A stretch of 64,000 bases of DNA, from NCBI RefSeq assembly GCF_048751585.1, contig NZ_JAZHOB010000003.1, positions 186,001 to 250,000 on the forward strand, read 5' to 3'. Positions within the stretch are counted from its first letter, which is position 1. Every line of letters begins with the position of its first letter. This document shows, piece by piece, positions 9,200 through 17,604 of this stretch. This stretch comes from G025836975 sp048751585 (GTDB lineage: Bacteria; Pseudomonadota; Gammaproteobacteria; Burkholderiales; Burkholderiaceae_B). Made by a program: the position numbers and the translations under genes. The notes beneath the pieces are model-generated. The model had not been told where the DNA came from. It did no database searches and was given only the letters and a program-made list of their open reading frames with translations.

Positions 9200-10456
9200 C
9201 TAGCCTTGTTTGGTCTTGAGCGCGGCGGGGTCGAAGCCGGCCAGGCGTTTGTAGCGCATGGCGATCTCCTCCAGCTCCGCTTGGGGGACGACATCGTGTA
9301 TGTGCGCGTAGCCGTCGGGCGCGCGCTCGTGTGCTATCTGCATGACTTGCTCGGGGCCGTTAAGCCGGTTGCGCAGCACGATGCCGGCGGTTGGCGGCAG
9401 GCGCTCGGCTTCGTATTCCTTCAAGGCAAGCTCGATGCCGGTGTTGCGCCGCATCGTCGCCGCTTGCAACCTGTCGGCCAGGCAGCGCGCATCCAGTATG
9501 GCTTGTGCGGATCCGTTCGAGCCGATGGGGTACATGGGGTGCGCGGCATCGCCCAGCAGGGTGACGCGGTCCTGCGTCCAGCGGGGCAGCGGGTCTTTGT
9601 CGACCAGCGGGAATTCGTAGATGGCTTGCGCGCCCCGGATGATGGCCGGAATATCGATCCAGTCCCAGCGCCATGATTCGAAGCTCTCGGCGAATACGGA
9701 CGCATCCACGACGCGATTCCAATCCGTGGCCGGCAGCTCGGGATCGGGTATGCGCAGCTCCGCAATCCAGTTGATGCGCGAACGGCCCTGGCGGCGCAGC
9801 GGTTCGGAGATGGGATAGCAGACGAATTTCTGATCCTGGTGGCCGGCCATGAACATGGTCTTGCCGTCCAGGTAGGGATCGGCATCGGTAATGGCGCGCC
9901 AAAGCATGCGCCCGGAAAAGCGCAAGGGGTCGGACTGCGGGTAGAAGAAGCGCCGTACGGCCGAATGGATGCCGTCGGCGCCGATCAGCAGGTCGCCGCG
10001 CAGCTCTTCAAGCTGGTTCGTGGTGCGATTGCGGAAGCGGGCGGTCACGCCCTGGGCGTCTTGCGTCAGCGATTCGAAGGCCAGGCCGGTGTGCAGGCGG
10101 CCGGCCCCCAGTCTTTGCGCGACCGCCTCCGCCAACAGCAACTGGAGTTCGCCGCGATGTATGGATAGCTGCGGCACGGCATAGCCGGCCGCCAGGCCCC
10201 TGGCTTCCTGCCAGATGGGCTGGCCGTGGCGGTTGTAGTAGTGCAGGGCGGAAGTGGGAATCGCGCCGGCGGCCAGGGTGTCCAGCAAGCCCAACTGGTC
10301 CAGCTCGGCAACCGCGTGGGGAAGCAGATTGATGCCCACGCCCAGGGGCTTGAGCTCGCGCACGCTTTCAAAGATGTCGCAGTCGATGCCGCGCTGATGC
10401 AGCATGAGCGCCAGGGCCAGGCCGCCGATGCCGGCGCCCGCGATAATGACTTTCAA
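9200..10456 (-). CDS. FAD-dependent aromatic-ring monooxygenase (salicylate hydroxylase-like)
   Basis: 418-residue class A flavoprotein monooxygenase. The Rossmann FAD motif IIAGAGIGGLALALMLHQRG is at the N terminus, the DG motif LLIGADGIHSAVR lies near residue 158, and the second FAD motif LLGDAAHPMYPIGSNG near residue 300. Such enzymes hydroxylate aromatic or heterocyclic carboxylic acids using NAD(P)H; the substrate is unknown. The start codon is TTG at 10456, six bases after GGGAGA. A nearby ATG on the same strand runs into a stop after five codons and cannot be the start. First gene of the operon, divergent from the MarR gene. Confidence 0.9.
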   Translation of the reverse strand: MKVIIAGAGIGGLALALMLHQRGIDCDIFESVRELKPLGVGINLLPHAVAELDQLGLLDTLAAGAIPTSALHYYNRHGQPIWQEARGLAAGYAVPQLSIHRGELQLLLAEAVAQRLGAGRLHTGLAFESLTQDAQGVTARFRNRTTNQLEELRGDLLIGADGIHSAVRRFFYPQSDPLRFSGRMLWRAITDADPYLDGKTMFMAGHQDQKFVCYPISEPLRRQGRSRINWIAELRIPDPELPATDWNRVVDASVFAESFESWRWDWIDIPAIIRGAQAIYEFPLVDKDPLPRWTQDRVTLLGDAAHPMYPIGSNGSAQAILDARCLADRLQAATMRRNTGIELALKEYEAERLPPTAGIVLRNRLNGPEQVMQIAHERAPDGYAHIHDVVPQAELEEIAMRYKRLAGFDPAALKTKQG

Positions 10457-10475
10457 GAAATGTCTCCCATAATTT

Positions 10476-10490
10476 GTTATGTATCATAAC
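10476..10490. promoter_or_regulatory. Perfect palindrome in divergent promoter, candidate MarR operator
   Basis: GTTATG-TAT-CATAAC is a perfect inverted repeat with six-base arms and a three-base centre. It lies 20 bases upstream of the monooxygenase start and about 100 bases upstream of the MarR gene. MarR-family dimers typically bind short palindromes of this size in such divergent regions. The assignment is inference from position and symmetry. Confidence 0.6.
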
Positions 10491-10587
10491 AATGTGGGAT
10501 GTATTCCAGCCTATCGGGATTTACCCGAATTGAGCTTGTGGCATGATCCGCAACAAGGCGGTCGATTGCAAAATTGGATAACAGGCA

Positions 10588-11103
10588 TTGAAAACAGGAA
10601 TCGCATTGAGCAGAAAATTGAGTTCGCGCCCGAACAACCGGCGGCCCGCCCAGCGCGGCGAACAGTTCAACGCCCAGGTGCCGGGCGTCGAATACGGCGT
10701 GCTGGACGAGCTTATCGGCTATTCGATAAGGCGCGCGCAGATACGCATCTACCAGGACTTCCTGGACGCGCTGGGGCCCTGGTCGATTACGCCGCCCCGG
10801 TTTTCGGCCATGACCATCATCCAGGCCAACTCCGACATGAAGCTGACCGAACTGGCCAATGCCATGGGCATTGCGCGCTCGGGCGCGGTCGAGGTGGTCA
10901 ATTCGCTTGAGAAGCTGGGCTATGCGGCCCGGGCCGAATCCAGGCTGGACAAGCGCGCCCACGCGCTGGCGCTGACCGATGCCGGACGCGAGGCGCTGCG
11001 CGGCATTACCCAGGCCATCCGCGAACACGATGCGCGCATCAGCGCCAGGCTGACCTCTGACGAGCAAAAAGAGCTGCGGCGCCTGCTGGACAGCCTGGGT
11101 TAG
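10588..11103 (+). CDS. MarR family transcriptional regulator
   Basis: About 171-residue winged-helix regulator. The MarR core is visible: RAQIRIYQDFLDALGPWSIT, then MKLTELANAMGIARSGAVEVVNSLEKLGYAAR (helix-turn-helix and recognition helix) and the wing with KRAHALALTDAGREAL. It is divergent from the monooxygenase operon and probably represses it, with an aromatic substrate or intermediate as inducer. The start is uncertain: TTG at 10588 and TTG at 10606 are both possible and no ATG precedes the conserved domain. Confidence 0.88.
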   Translation: MKTGIALSRKLSSRPNNRRPAQRGEQFNAQVPGVEYGVLDELIGYSIRRAQIRIYQDFLDALGPWSITPPRFSAMTIIQANSDMKLTELANAMGIARSGAVEVVNSLEKLGYAARAESRLDKRAHALALTDAGREALRGITQAIREHDARISARLTSDEQKELRRLLDSLG

Positions 11104-11256
11104 CCAAGGCTGCCGCAGCACCCGCTTTATCGCGGCTCTTTCATGCATTAGCCGCAGCGGCTCCGATGGTTCTCAGTAGAAGCCGAAGGGCCGCCTTTGG
11201 CCGGTTCGCGCTCCGCAGCCGGCGGCCTGCCTTTACGCTGGCCTATTTGGGAGCGT

Positions 11257-13773
11257 ATGGGCGTGACGGGACGCATGGGTCTGCTGGCTTTTGTGGCGGC
11301 AAGCGGCGTGGTGCACAGGCTGCCCGTCCTGCCGGGCTTGGCTCATGGGGCGGCGGCGGTGGCGCTGGCCGTGCTGCTGTCCCTGCTGGCGTTCGGCCTG
11401 CCGCGGCGCGTCCGGAAAATCTTGCTGGTATCGCTGTGGGCCGCGCTGGCGGGCTTGTTGCTGACGGTGGCGCGCGCCGACCATCGCCTGGCCGATGCCC
11501 TGGCCGAGCATAACGAAAACAAGGTGTCCAGGGTGGTATTGCGTGTGGCAAGCCTGCCGCGCCTGGGGCCCGACGGCCGCCAGTTCCAGGCCCAGGTCCT
11601 TTCATCGCTGCCCGGCGGCGTGCCCACGCGCATCCAGGTTTCATGGCCCTTGGCGGCATGGGCCGGGCCATACGGCCGCGCCGGCGACAGCGCCGCCGCG
11701 GACTCGCAGGAAAGCCTGCCGGACGGTTTGCCCGACCTTGTGCCCGGCCAGGTCTGGCGCATGGCGCTTACCTTGAAGACGCCTCGGGGCGCGCGCAATC
11801 CGCATGCTTTCGATTACGAGGCCTATCTGTTTGCGCAAGGCATACGCGCCACGGGCAGCGTGCGCGGCACACCCAGCTATTTGCGCGATGAGCCCTGGGC
11901 AAGTCTGCCTGTGGTTGCGCAACGGGCGCGACACGCGGTGCGCGCCGCCATGCGTCCATATCTTGACGGCAAGCGTTACGGCGCGGTGCTGCTGGCGCTG
12001 GCGATCGGGGATCAAGCCAGCGTCGAAGCGTCCGACTGGACGGTGTTCAACCGCACAGGCATTACACATCTGGTGTCCATCAGCGGCTCGCACATCACCA
12101 TGATCGCGGCGCTGGGCGGCGCGCTGACATTTTGGCTATGGCGGCGCCTGCGCTGGCGCGGCCGGGCCCTGGCCGAACGCATGCCGGCCCAGGTGGCGGC
12201 GGCGCTGGCGGCCTTGCTGGTCGCATGGCTGTATTGCCTGCTGGCAGGCTGGGGCGTGCCGGCGCGCCGCACCTTCCTGATGCTGGCCGTGATGGCCGGC
12301 GCGTATGTGCTGCGCCTGCCCATGAGCGCGTCCCGGCTGTTGTCGCTGGTTGCGTTCGCCGTGGTGCTGCTGGACCCGTGGGCATTGCTGGCCAGCGGCT
12401 TCTGGCTGTCCTTCGGCGCCGTCTATGTGCTCATGGCCAGCGGCGGCTGGTGGGGCCAGCCGATAGGCCGGGCGGCCGTTGCCGGCCGATGGCGCCGGGC
12501 CGGATCGTTCCTGGGCAAGGCAACGCGTCTGCAACTGGCGATCACGGCGGGCTTGATGCCCTTGCTGGCGCTGATCTTTCACGAGGTCTCCCTGGCCTCG
12601 CCATTGGCCAATGCCTATGCCATTCCCATCATCAGCCTGGCCGTCACGCCGCTGGCTCTGCTGGCAGCCGGCACTGCGCTCATGCCTGGCCTGGACTTCC
12701 TGGCGGCGGCTTTCGCCTGGCTGGGCCATGCCGCGCTGGAGCTCATGATGGCCCCCACGGTATGGCTGTCCAACTGGCGCGCCGCCAGTTTCACCGTTGC
12801 GGCGGCGCCCGCTGGCTTGACCGCCTTGGCATTGTGCGGCCTGGCGGCGGCCACCATGCCTTACGGCTTGCCCGGCCGGCGCCTGGCCTGGCTATTGATG
12901 CTGCCTGCCTTGTGCTGGCTGCCCAAGCGGCCCCTGCATGGCGATTGGACCTTGCATGCGCTGGACGTGGGGCAGGCCAGCGCCATCGTCGTCCAGACGG
13001 CGCGCCATGTCTTGCTGTTCGACACCGGCCTGCGCGGCAGCCCGGATTCGGACGACGGCGCACGCATCATCTGGCCTTTTTTGCGTTCGCAAGGCATCGT
13101 CAAGCTGGATGCGATGATCGTTTCCCATGCCGACATCGATCACGCCGGCGGGGCGCGCAGCCTGTTGCAGGCGGTGCCCGTCCAGCAATCCTACAGCTCC
13201 TTCGATTTGCAGGCTTATCTGAAGCGCGAGGCGGCTTTGCTGGGCATGCCGGGTGTGTTGCCGCCCTTGCCTTTGGCGATGTCGTCCTGCGAGTACGGCA
13301 TGACCTGGCATATAGACGGGGTATCCTTTGAATTCCTTTGGCCGCTGAAGAATCCGGTCGACGCAAGGCCGGCGGTGCGCAAGCAGCGCAACGGCCAGGC
13401 CTGCGTACTGCGCCTGCGCGGAGAACACCACTCGGCCTTGTTGCCGGCCGATATCGGGGCGGCGCAAGAAGCCGCTCTGGTCGACAGGGGGCTGGGCTAT
13501 GCCGACCTCGTCCTGGCGGCGCATCACGGCTCCAAATCGTCGTCCAGCCCCGCCTTCGTGAATGAAACGCAGCCGCTGCACGTGGTGGCGCAGGCGGGCA
13601 TGTGGAATCGCTACGGACATCCCAATCCCGATGTCGAGCGCCGTTGGCGGCAGGGTGGGGCGGCGTTCTGGCGCAGCGACCTGCATGGCGCGGTCACGGT
13701 GCATTCCTCGGCTCAGGGCCTGGCGGCCATCAGCGAAAGGAAGGCCTCGCGGCGCTATTGGCAGGCGCGTTGA
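11257..13773 (+). CDS. comEC: DNA internalization-related competence protein ComEC/Rec2
   Basis: 838-residue polytopic inner-membrane protein forming the channel for single-stranded DNA uptake in natural transformation. The order is the full family architecture: N-terminal membrane segments and a DUF4131-like domain, the Competence domain with ITHLVSISGSHITMIAALG near residue 270, and a C-terminal metallo-beta-lactamase-like domain with VSHADIDHAGG near residue 625 and LAAHHGSKSSSS near residue 755. I used the ATG at 11257 because GGGAG precedes it; the frame is open 20 codons further. The gene is intact, but no other competence gene is nearby. Confidence 0.92.
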   Translation: MGVTGRMGLLAFVAASGVVHRLPVLPGLAHGAAAVALAVLLSLLAFGLPRRVRKILLVSLWAALAGLLLTVARADHRLADALAEHNENKVSRVVLRVASLPRLGPDGRQFQAQVLSSLPGGVPTRIQVSWPLAAWAGPYGRAGDSAAADSQESLPDGLPDLVPGQVWRMALTLKTPRGARNPHAFDYEAYLFAQGIRATGSVRGTPSYLRDEPWASLPVVAQRARHAVRAAMRPYLDGKRYGAVLLALAIGDQASVEASDWTVFNRTGITHLVSISGSHITMIAALGGALTFWLWRRLRWRGRALAERMPAQVAAALAALLVAWLYCLLAGWGVPARRTFLMLAVMAGAYVLRLPMSASRLLSLVAFAVVLLDPWALLASGFWLSFGAVYVLMASGGWWGQPIGRAAVAGRWRRAGSFLGKATRLQLAITAGLMPLLALIFHEVSLASPLANAYAIPIISLAVTPLALLAAGTALMPGLDFLAAAFAWLGHAALELMMAPTVWLSNWRAASFTVAAAPAGLTALALCGLAAATMPYGLPGRRLAWLLMLPALCWLPKRPLHGDWTLHALDVGQASAIVVQTARHVLLFDTGLRGSPDSDDGARIIWPFLRSQGIVKLDAMIVSHADIDHAGGARSLLQAVPVQQSYSSFDLQAYLKREAALLGMPGVLPPLPLAMSSCEYGMTWHIDGVSFEFLWPLKNPVDARPAVRKQRNGQACVLRLRGEHHSALLPADIGAAQEAALVDRGLGYADLVLAAHHGSKSSSSPAFVNETQPLHVVAQAGMWNRYGHPNPDVERRWRQGGAAFWRSDLHGAVTVHSSAQGLAAISERKASRRYWQAR

Positions 13774-13907
13774 TTTCTTGTCCGGGGACTGGCTGGAGCA
13801 CGGCTTGCGATTTCAATCCGGATCGGCGATGATAGTTTTATCCGCCCACAAGGCGGCAAGTAAATGCAGCGCAAGAAAATTCCACAAGACATTTTCACGA
13901 GCAAGAC

Positions 13908-15140
13908 ATGAGACAAGCACTTCCTTTACGGCTGCACGTGCCCGAGCCTTCGGGGCGACCCGGCCATGCCACCGATTTCTCCTATTTGCGCCTGGCTCCC
14001 GCCGGCGCCGTCCGCAAGCCCCCCATCGATACCTCCGCCGCCGATACCGCCGATCTGGCCTATACGCTGGTGCGCGTCCTGGACGACGAGGGCAAGGCGC
14101 AGGGGCCCTGGGCCGAGCCCATGGATCCGGACTTGCTGCGCAAGGGTTTGCAGACCATGATCAAGACGCGCATATACGATGCGCGCATGCTGATCGCCCA
14201 GCGGCAAAAGAAAATGTCCTTCTACATGCAAAGCCTGGGCGAAGAGGCTATCGGCGCCGCGCAGATGCTGGCCCTGTCCCCGGGCGACATGTGTTTTCCG
14301 TCTTATCGCCAGCAGAACCTGCTGATCGCGCAGGACGTGCCGCTCGTCGACATGATGTGCCAGCTTTTCTCGAACGAGTGCGACCGCCTGAAGGGCCGAC
14401 AGTTGCCCGTGATGTATTCCATGCGCGAACGCGGTTTTTTTTCGATATCCGGCAACCTGGCCACGCAGTTCGTGCAGGCGGTGGGCTGGGCCATGGCGTC
14501 CGCCATCCAGGGCGATACCAAGATTGCCTCGGCATGGATAGGCGACGGGGCGACGGCCGCGGCGGACTTCCAGACCGCCTTGACCTTCGCGCATGTGTAC
14601 CAGGCGCCGGTCATTCTTAATGTCATCAACAATCAGTGGGCAATTTCCACCTTCCAGGCCCTGGCGGGCGGCGAAAGCACCACCTTCGCCGCGCGCGGCA
14701 TCGGCAGCGGCATCGCCTCGCTGCGGGTCGATGGCAACGATTTCCTGGCTGTGTACGCCGCGTCGAAATGGGCGGTTGAACGCGCCCGCAACAACCTGGG
14801 GCCTACCTTGATCGAATGGGTCAGCTACCGCGCCGGCCCGCATTCGACCTCGGACGACCCGTCCAAGTACCGGCCGGCCGACGACTGGGCCCGTTTTCCG
14901 TTGGGCGATCCCATCGACCGCCTGAAGCGGCACCTTATAGCGGTGGGCGCGTGGTCCGAAGACGAGCATCAGCGCACGCAGAAGGAGTACGAAGCGGAAG
15001 TCATCGCCGCGCAGAAACAGGCGGAAAGCCATGGCACGCTGGCCACCGGCAAGACCTCCAGCGTCGCGACCATGTTCGAGGATGTCTACAAAGACATGCC
15101 CTGGCATCTGCGCCGCCAGCGCCAGCAATTGGGGGTGTGA
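13908..15140 (+). CDS. bkdA1: Branched-chain 2-oxoacid dehydrogenase E1 component, alpha subunit
   Basis: 410-residue thiamine-diphosphate-dependent E1 alpha subunit. With the beta subunit it decarboxylates 2-oxoisovalerate, 2-oxoisocaproate and 2-oxo-3-methylvalerate from valine, leucine and isoleucine. The N terminus (PLRLHVPEPSGRPGHATDF) and body closely follow the Pseudomonas BkdA1 pattern. The TPP-binding motif is GDGATAAADFQTALTFAHVY to NNQWAIST around residues 210-245, and the phosphorylation-loop-like YRAGPHSTSDDPSKYR follows. First gene of a four-gene operon. No adjacent bkdR-type regulator is present. Confidence 0.96.
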   Translation: MRQALPLRLHVPEPSGRPGHATDFSYLRLAPAGAVRKPPIDTSAADTADLAYTLVRVLDDEGKAQGPWAEPMDPDLLRKGLQTMIKTRIYDARMLIAQRQKKMSFYMQSLGEEAIGAAQMLALSPGDMCFPSYRQQNLLIAQDVPLVDMMCQLFSNECDRLKGRQLPVMYSMRERGFFSISGNLATQFVQAVGWAMASAIQGDTKIASAWIGDGATAAADFQTALTFAHVYQAPVILNVINNQWAISTFQALAGGESTTFAARGIGSGIASLRVDGNDFLAVYAASKWAVERARNNLGPTLIEWVSYRAGPHSTSDDPSKYRPADDWARFPLGDPIDRLKRHLIAVGAWSEDEHQRTQKEYEAEVIAAQKQAESHGTLATGKTSSVATMFEDVYKDMPWHLRRQRQQLGV

Positions 15141-15142
15141 TC

Positions 15143-16231
15143 ATGGATACTCGTTCCATACAGCAGGCCACGACGCCCATGACCATGATCCAGGCCTTGC
15201 GCTCGGCCATGGATGTCATGCTGGCGCGCGACGACAAGGTCGTCATCTTCGGGCAGGACGTAGGCTACTTCGGCGGCGTGTTCCGCTGCACCGAAGGCTT
15301 GCAGGCCAAGTACGGCAAGACGCGCGTGTTCGACGCTCCGATTTCCGAAGGCGGCATCGTCGGGGCGGCGGTGGGCATGGGCGCCTACGGCCTGCGGCCG
15401 GTGGTCGAGATCCAGTTCGCCGATTATTTTTACCCGGCCACCGACCAGATCGTGTCCGAGGCCGCGCGCCTGCGCTATCGCTCGGCCGGCGAGTTCATCG
15501 CGCCCTTGACGATACGCATGCCCAGCGGCGGCGGCATCTACGGCGGCCAGACGCACAGCCAGAGTCCCGAGGCGCTCTTCACGCACGTCACGGGACTGCG
15601 CACTGTCATGCCGTCCAACCCCTACGATGCGAAAGGCTTGTTGATCGCCGCCATCGAATGCGACGATCCGGTTATTTTCCTGGAACCCAAGCGCCTGTAC
15701 AACGGACCGTTCGACGGCCATCACGACCAGCCCGTTGTGCCGTGGTCCAAGCATCCCCTGGGCAATGTTCCCGACGGCTACTACACCGTGCCGTTGGAGT
15801 CGGCTTCCATCTTCCGGCCCGGGACCGACCTTACGGTGTTGACCTACGGCACCATGGTCTTCGTGTCCGAGGTCGCCGCCAGGGAGTCCGGCATCGATGC
15901 CGAGATCATCGACCTGCGCAGCCTGTGGCCGCTGGATCTGGACACCATCGTGGCATCGGTCAAAAAAACCGGCCGTTGCGTGGTGGTGCACGAGGCCACG
16001 CAAACCAGCGGTTTCGGGGCCGAGCTGGCCACGCTGATCCAGGAGCATTGCTTCTACCACCTTGAAGCGCCCATAGAGCGCGTGGCCGGCTGGGACACGC
16101 CTTATCCCCATGCGCATGAATGGGCCTACTTTCCCGGCCCGGCCCGTTTGGCCGGCGCGTTCAGGAAGGTCATGGAGGGGTCCCCGGCTGTGGCGTCCTC
16201 GAAGGCCGCCGGACAGGAAAGGGTGGCATGA
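15143..16231 (+). CDS. bkdA2: Branched-chain 2-oxoacid dehydrogenase E1 component, beta subunit
   Basis: 362-residue E1 beta subunit completing the heterotetrameric decarboxylase. Recognisable parts are GQDVGYFGGVFRCTEGL near residue 33, FDAPISEGGIVGAAVGMGAYG near residues 65-85, and the C-terminal transketolase-type domain with EIIDLRSLWPLDLDTI and VVVHEATQTSGFGAEL. The ATG at 15143 is two bases after the alpha-subunit stop. Its TGA stop overlaps the bkdB start as ATGA, so translation is coupled. Confidence 0.96.
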   Translation: MDTRSIQQATTPMTMIQALRSAMDVMLARDDKVVIFGQDVGYFGGVFRCTEGLQAKYGKTRVFDAPISEGGIVGAAVGMGAYGLRPVVEIQFADYFYPATDQIVSEAARLRYRSAGEFIAPLTIRMPSGGGIYGGQTHSQSPEALFTHVTGLRTVMPSNPYDAKGLLIAAIECDDPVIFLEPKRLYNGPFDGHHDQPVVPWSKHPLGNVPDGYYTVPLESASIFRPGTDLTVLTYGTMVFVSEVAARESGIDAEIIDLRSLWPLDLDTIVASVKKTGRCVVVHEATQTSGFGAELATLIQEHCFYHLEAPIERVAGWDTPYPHAHEWAYFPGPARLAGAFRKVMEGSPAVASSKAAGQERVA

Positions 16232-17595
16232 GCATGGGTACGCACATCATAAAAATGCCCGATATAGGCGAAGGCATCGCCGAGGTGGAGCTGGTCGAAT
16301 GGCATGTGCAGCCGGGCGACAGCGTGGTTGAGGATCAATTGCTGGCCGACGTCATGACCGACAAGGCAACCGTCCAAGTGCCGTCGCCCGTTCACGGCAA
16401 GGTGCTGGCGCTGGGCGGCAAGGTGGGCGAAGTCATGGCCGTGGGCTCCGAGCTGATACGTCTGGAAGTCGAAGGCGAGGGCAATGAGGGGAAAGCATCC
16501 GCTGCCCGCGCGCCGGCGGAGCCCGAGGTCGGGCAGGTACAAGCCGTCGCCGCTCCAACAGCCGATGAGGAGACGCGCGCAGATACGGACGTCGCCGGGA
16601 ATTCCGCCTCGGGCGCGGCAGCCCGGGCCGGCGCTGGGCCACATGGCGATGCGCGCGCCGAAGCGGCGAGCGGGTCCGGGCAGGCCTGCGCCGGGCGGCC
16701 CGCTCGACCCGAAGGCGAAAAGCCGCTGGCGTCGCCGGCGGTGCGCAAGCGCGCCTGGGACCTGGGCATCGAGCTGCAGTATGTCCCAGGCACCGGAGCG
16801 GCGGGCCAGATCACCCATGCCGATCTGGATGCCTATGCCGCACGCGGCTCGGCGGCGGCTGCAAGCGCGACCCGGGCCATCGCTTATGCGCAACGCGATG
16901 GGGAGCGGCAGATTCCCGTCATCGGCCTGCGCCGCAAGATCGCCGAGAAAATGCAGGAGTCCAAGCGCCGCATTCCTCATTTCACCTATGTCGAGGAAGT
17001 CGACGTGACCGAACTGGAAGCCCTGCGTGGGCGTTTGAATGCGCAATGGGGTGCCCAGCGGGGGAAGCTGACCATCCTGCCCTTGCTGGCCCGCGCCATG
17101 GTGCTGGCTTTGCGGGACTACCCGCAAATCAACGCCCGCTACGATGACGAGGCCGGTATCGTTACGCGCTACGACGCCGTTCACCTGGGCATTGCCGCGC
17201 AGACCGAAGCCGGACTGATGGTGCCGGTTGTGCGCCATGCCGAGGCGCTGGATATCTGGGCCTGCGCCATCGAGGTCGCGCGCCTGGCCGACGCTGCCCG
17301 CGCGGGCAGCGCGACGCGCGACGAGCTTGGCGGATCGACGATCACGCTGACCAGCCTGGGCGCGCTGGGCGGCATTGTTTCCACGCCTGTCATCAACCAT
17401 CCCGAAGTGGCCATCGTGGGCGTCAACCGCATCGTCGAGCGTCCGATGATCGTGGGCGGCGCCGTCGTGGCCCGCAAGATGATGAATCTATCGTCTTCCT
17501 TCGATCATCGCGTCGTGGACGGCATGCACGCCGCCGAATTCATACAACGCATCCGGAGCCTGCTCGAGTGCCCGGCGCTGTTGTTCGTGGAGTGA
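16228..17595 (+). CDS. bkdB: Branched-chain 2-oxoacid dehydrogenase E2 (dihydrolipoyl acyltransferase)
   Basis: 455-residue E2 core protein that transfers the branched acyl group to CoA. It has one lipoyl domain (residues 3-78, lipoylated Lys46 in DVMTDKATVQ), and an unusually long Ala/Glu-rich linker. A peripheral-subunit-binding domain follows (ASPAVRKRAWDLGIELQYV, near residues 165-205), then the catalytic acyltransferase domain ending with SSSFDHRVVDGMHAAEFI, which contains the active-site His and Asp. Start ATG overlaps the bkdA2 stop. Confidence 0.96.
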   Translation: MSMGTHIIKMPDIGEGIAEVELVEWHVQPGDSVVEDQLLADVMTDKATVQVPSPVHGKVLALGGKVGEVMAVGSELIRLEVEGEGNEGKASAARAPAEPEVGQVQAVAAPTADEETRADTDVAGNSASGAAARAGAGPHGDARAEAASGSGQACAGRPARPEGEKPLASPAVRKRAWDLGIELQYVPGTGAAGQITHADLDAYAARGSAAAASATRAIAYAQRDGERQIPVIGLRRKIAEKMQESKRRIPHFTYVEEVDVTELEALRGRLNAQWGAQRGKLTILPLLARAMVLALRDYPQINARYDDEAGIVTRYDAVHLGIAAQTEAGLMVPVVRHAEALDIWACAIEVARLADAARAGSATRDELGGSTITLTSLGALGGIVSTPVINHPEVAIVGVNRIVERPMIVGGAVVARKMMNLSSSFDHRVVDGMHAAEFIQRIRSLLECPALLFVE

Positions 17596-17604
17596 CGGGT
17601 CAGC

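Noticed and set aside
13774..13907. Possible regulator or sigma-54 site before the bkd operon
   Set aside because: The 134-base gap between comEC and bkdA1 has no clear GG-N10-GC site, palindrome or small gene.
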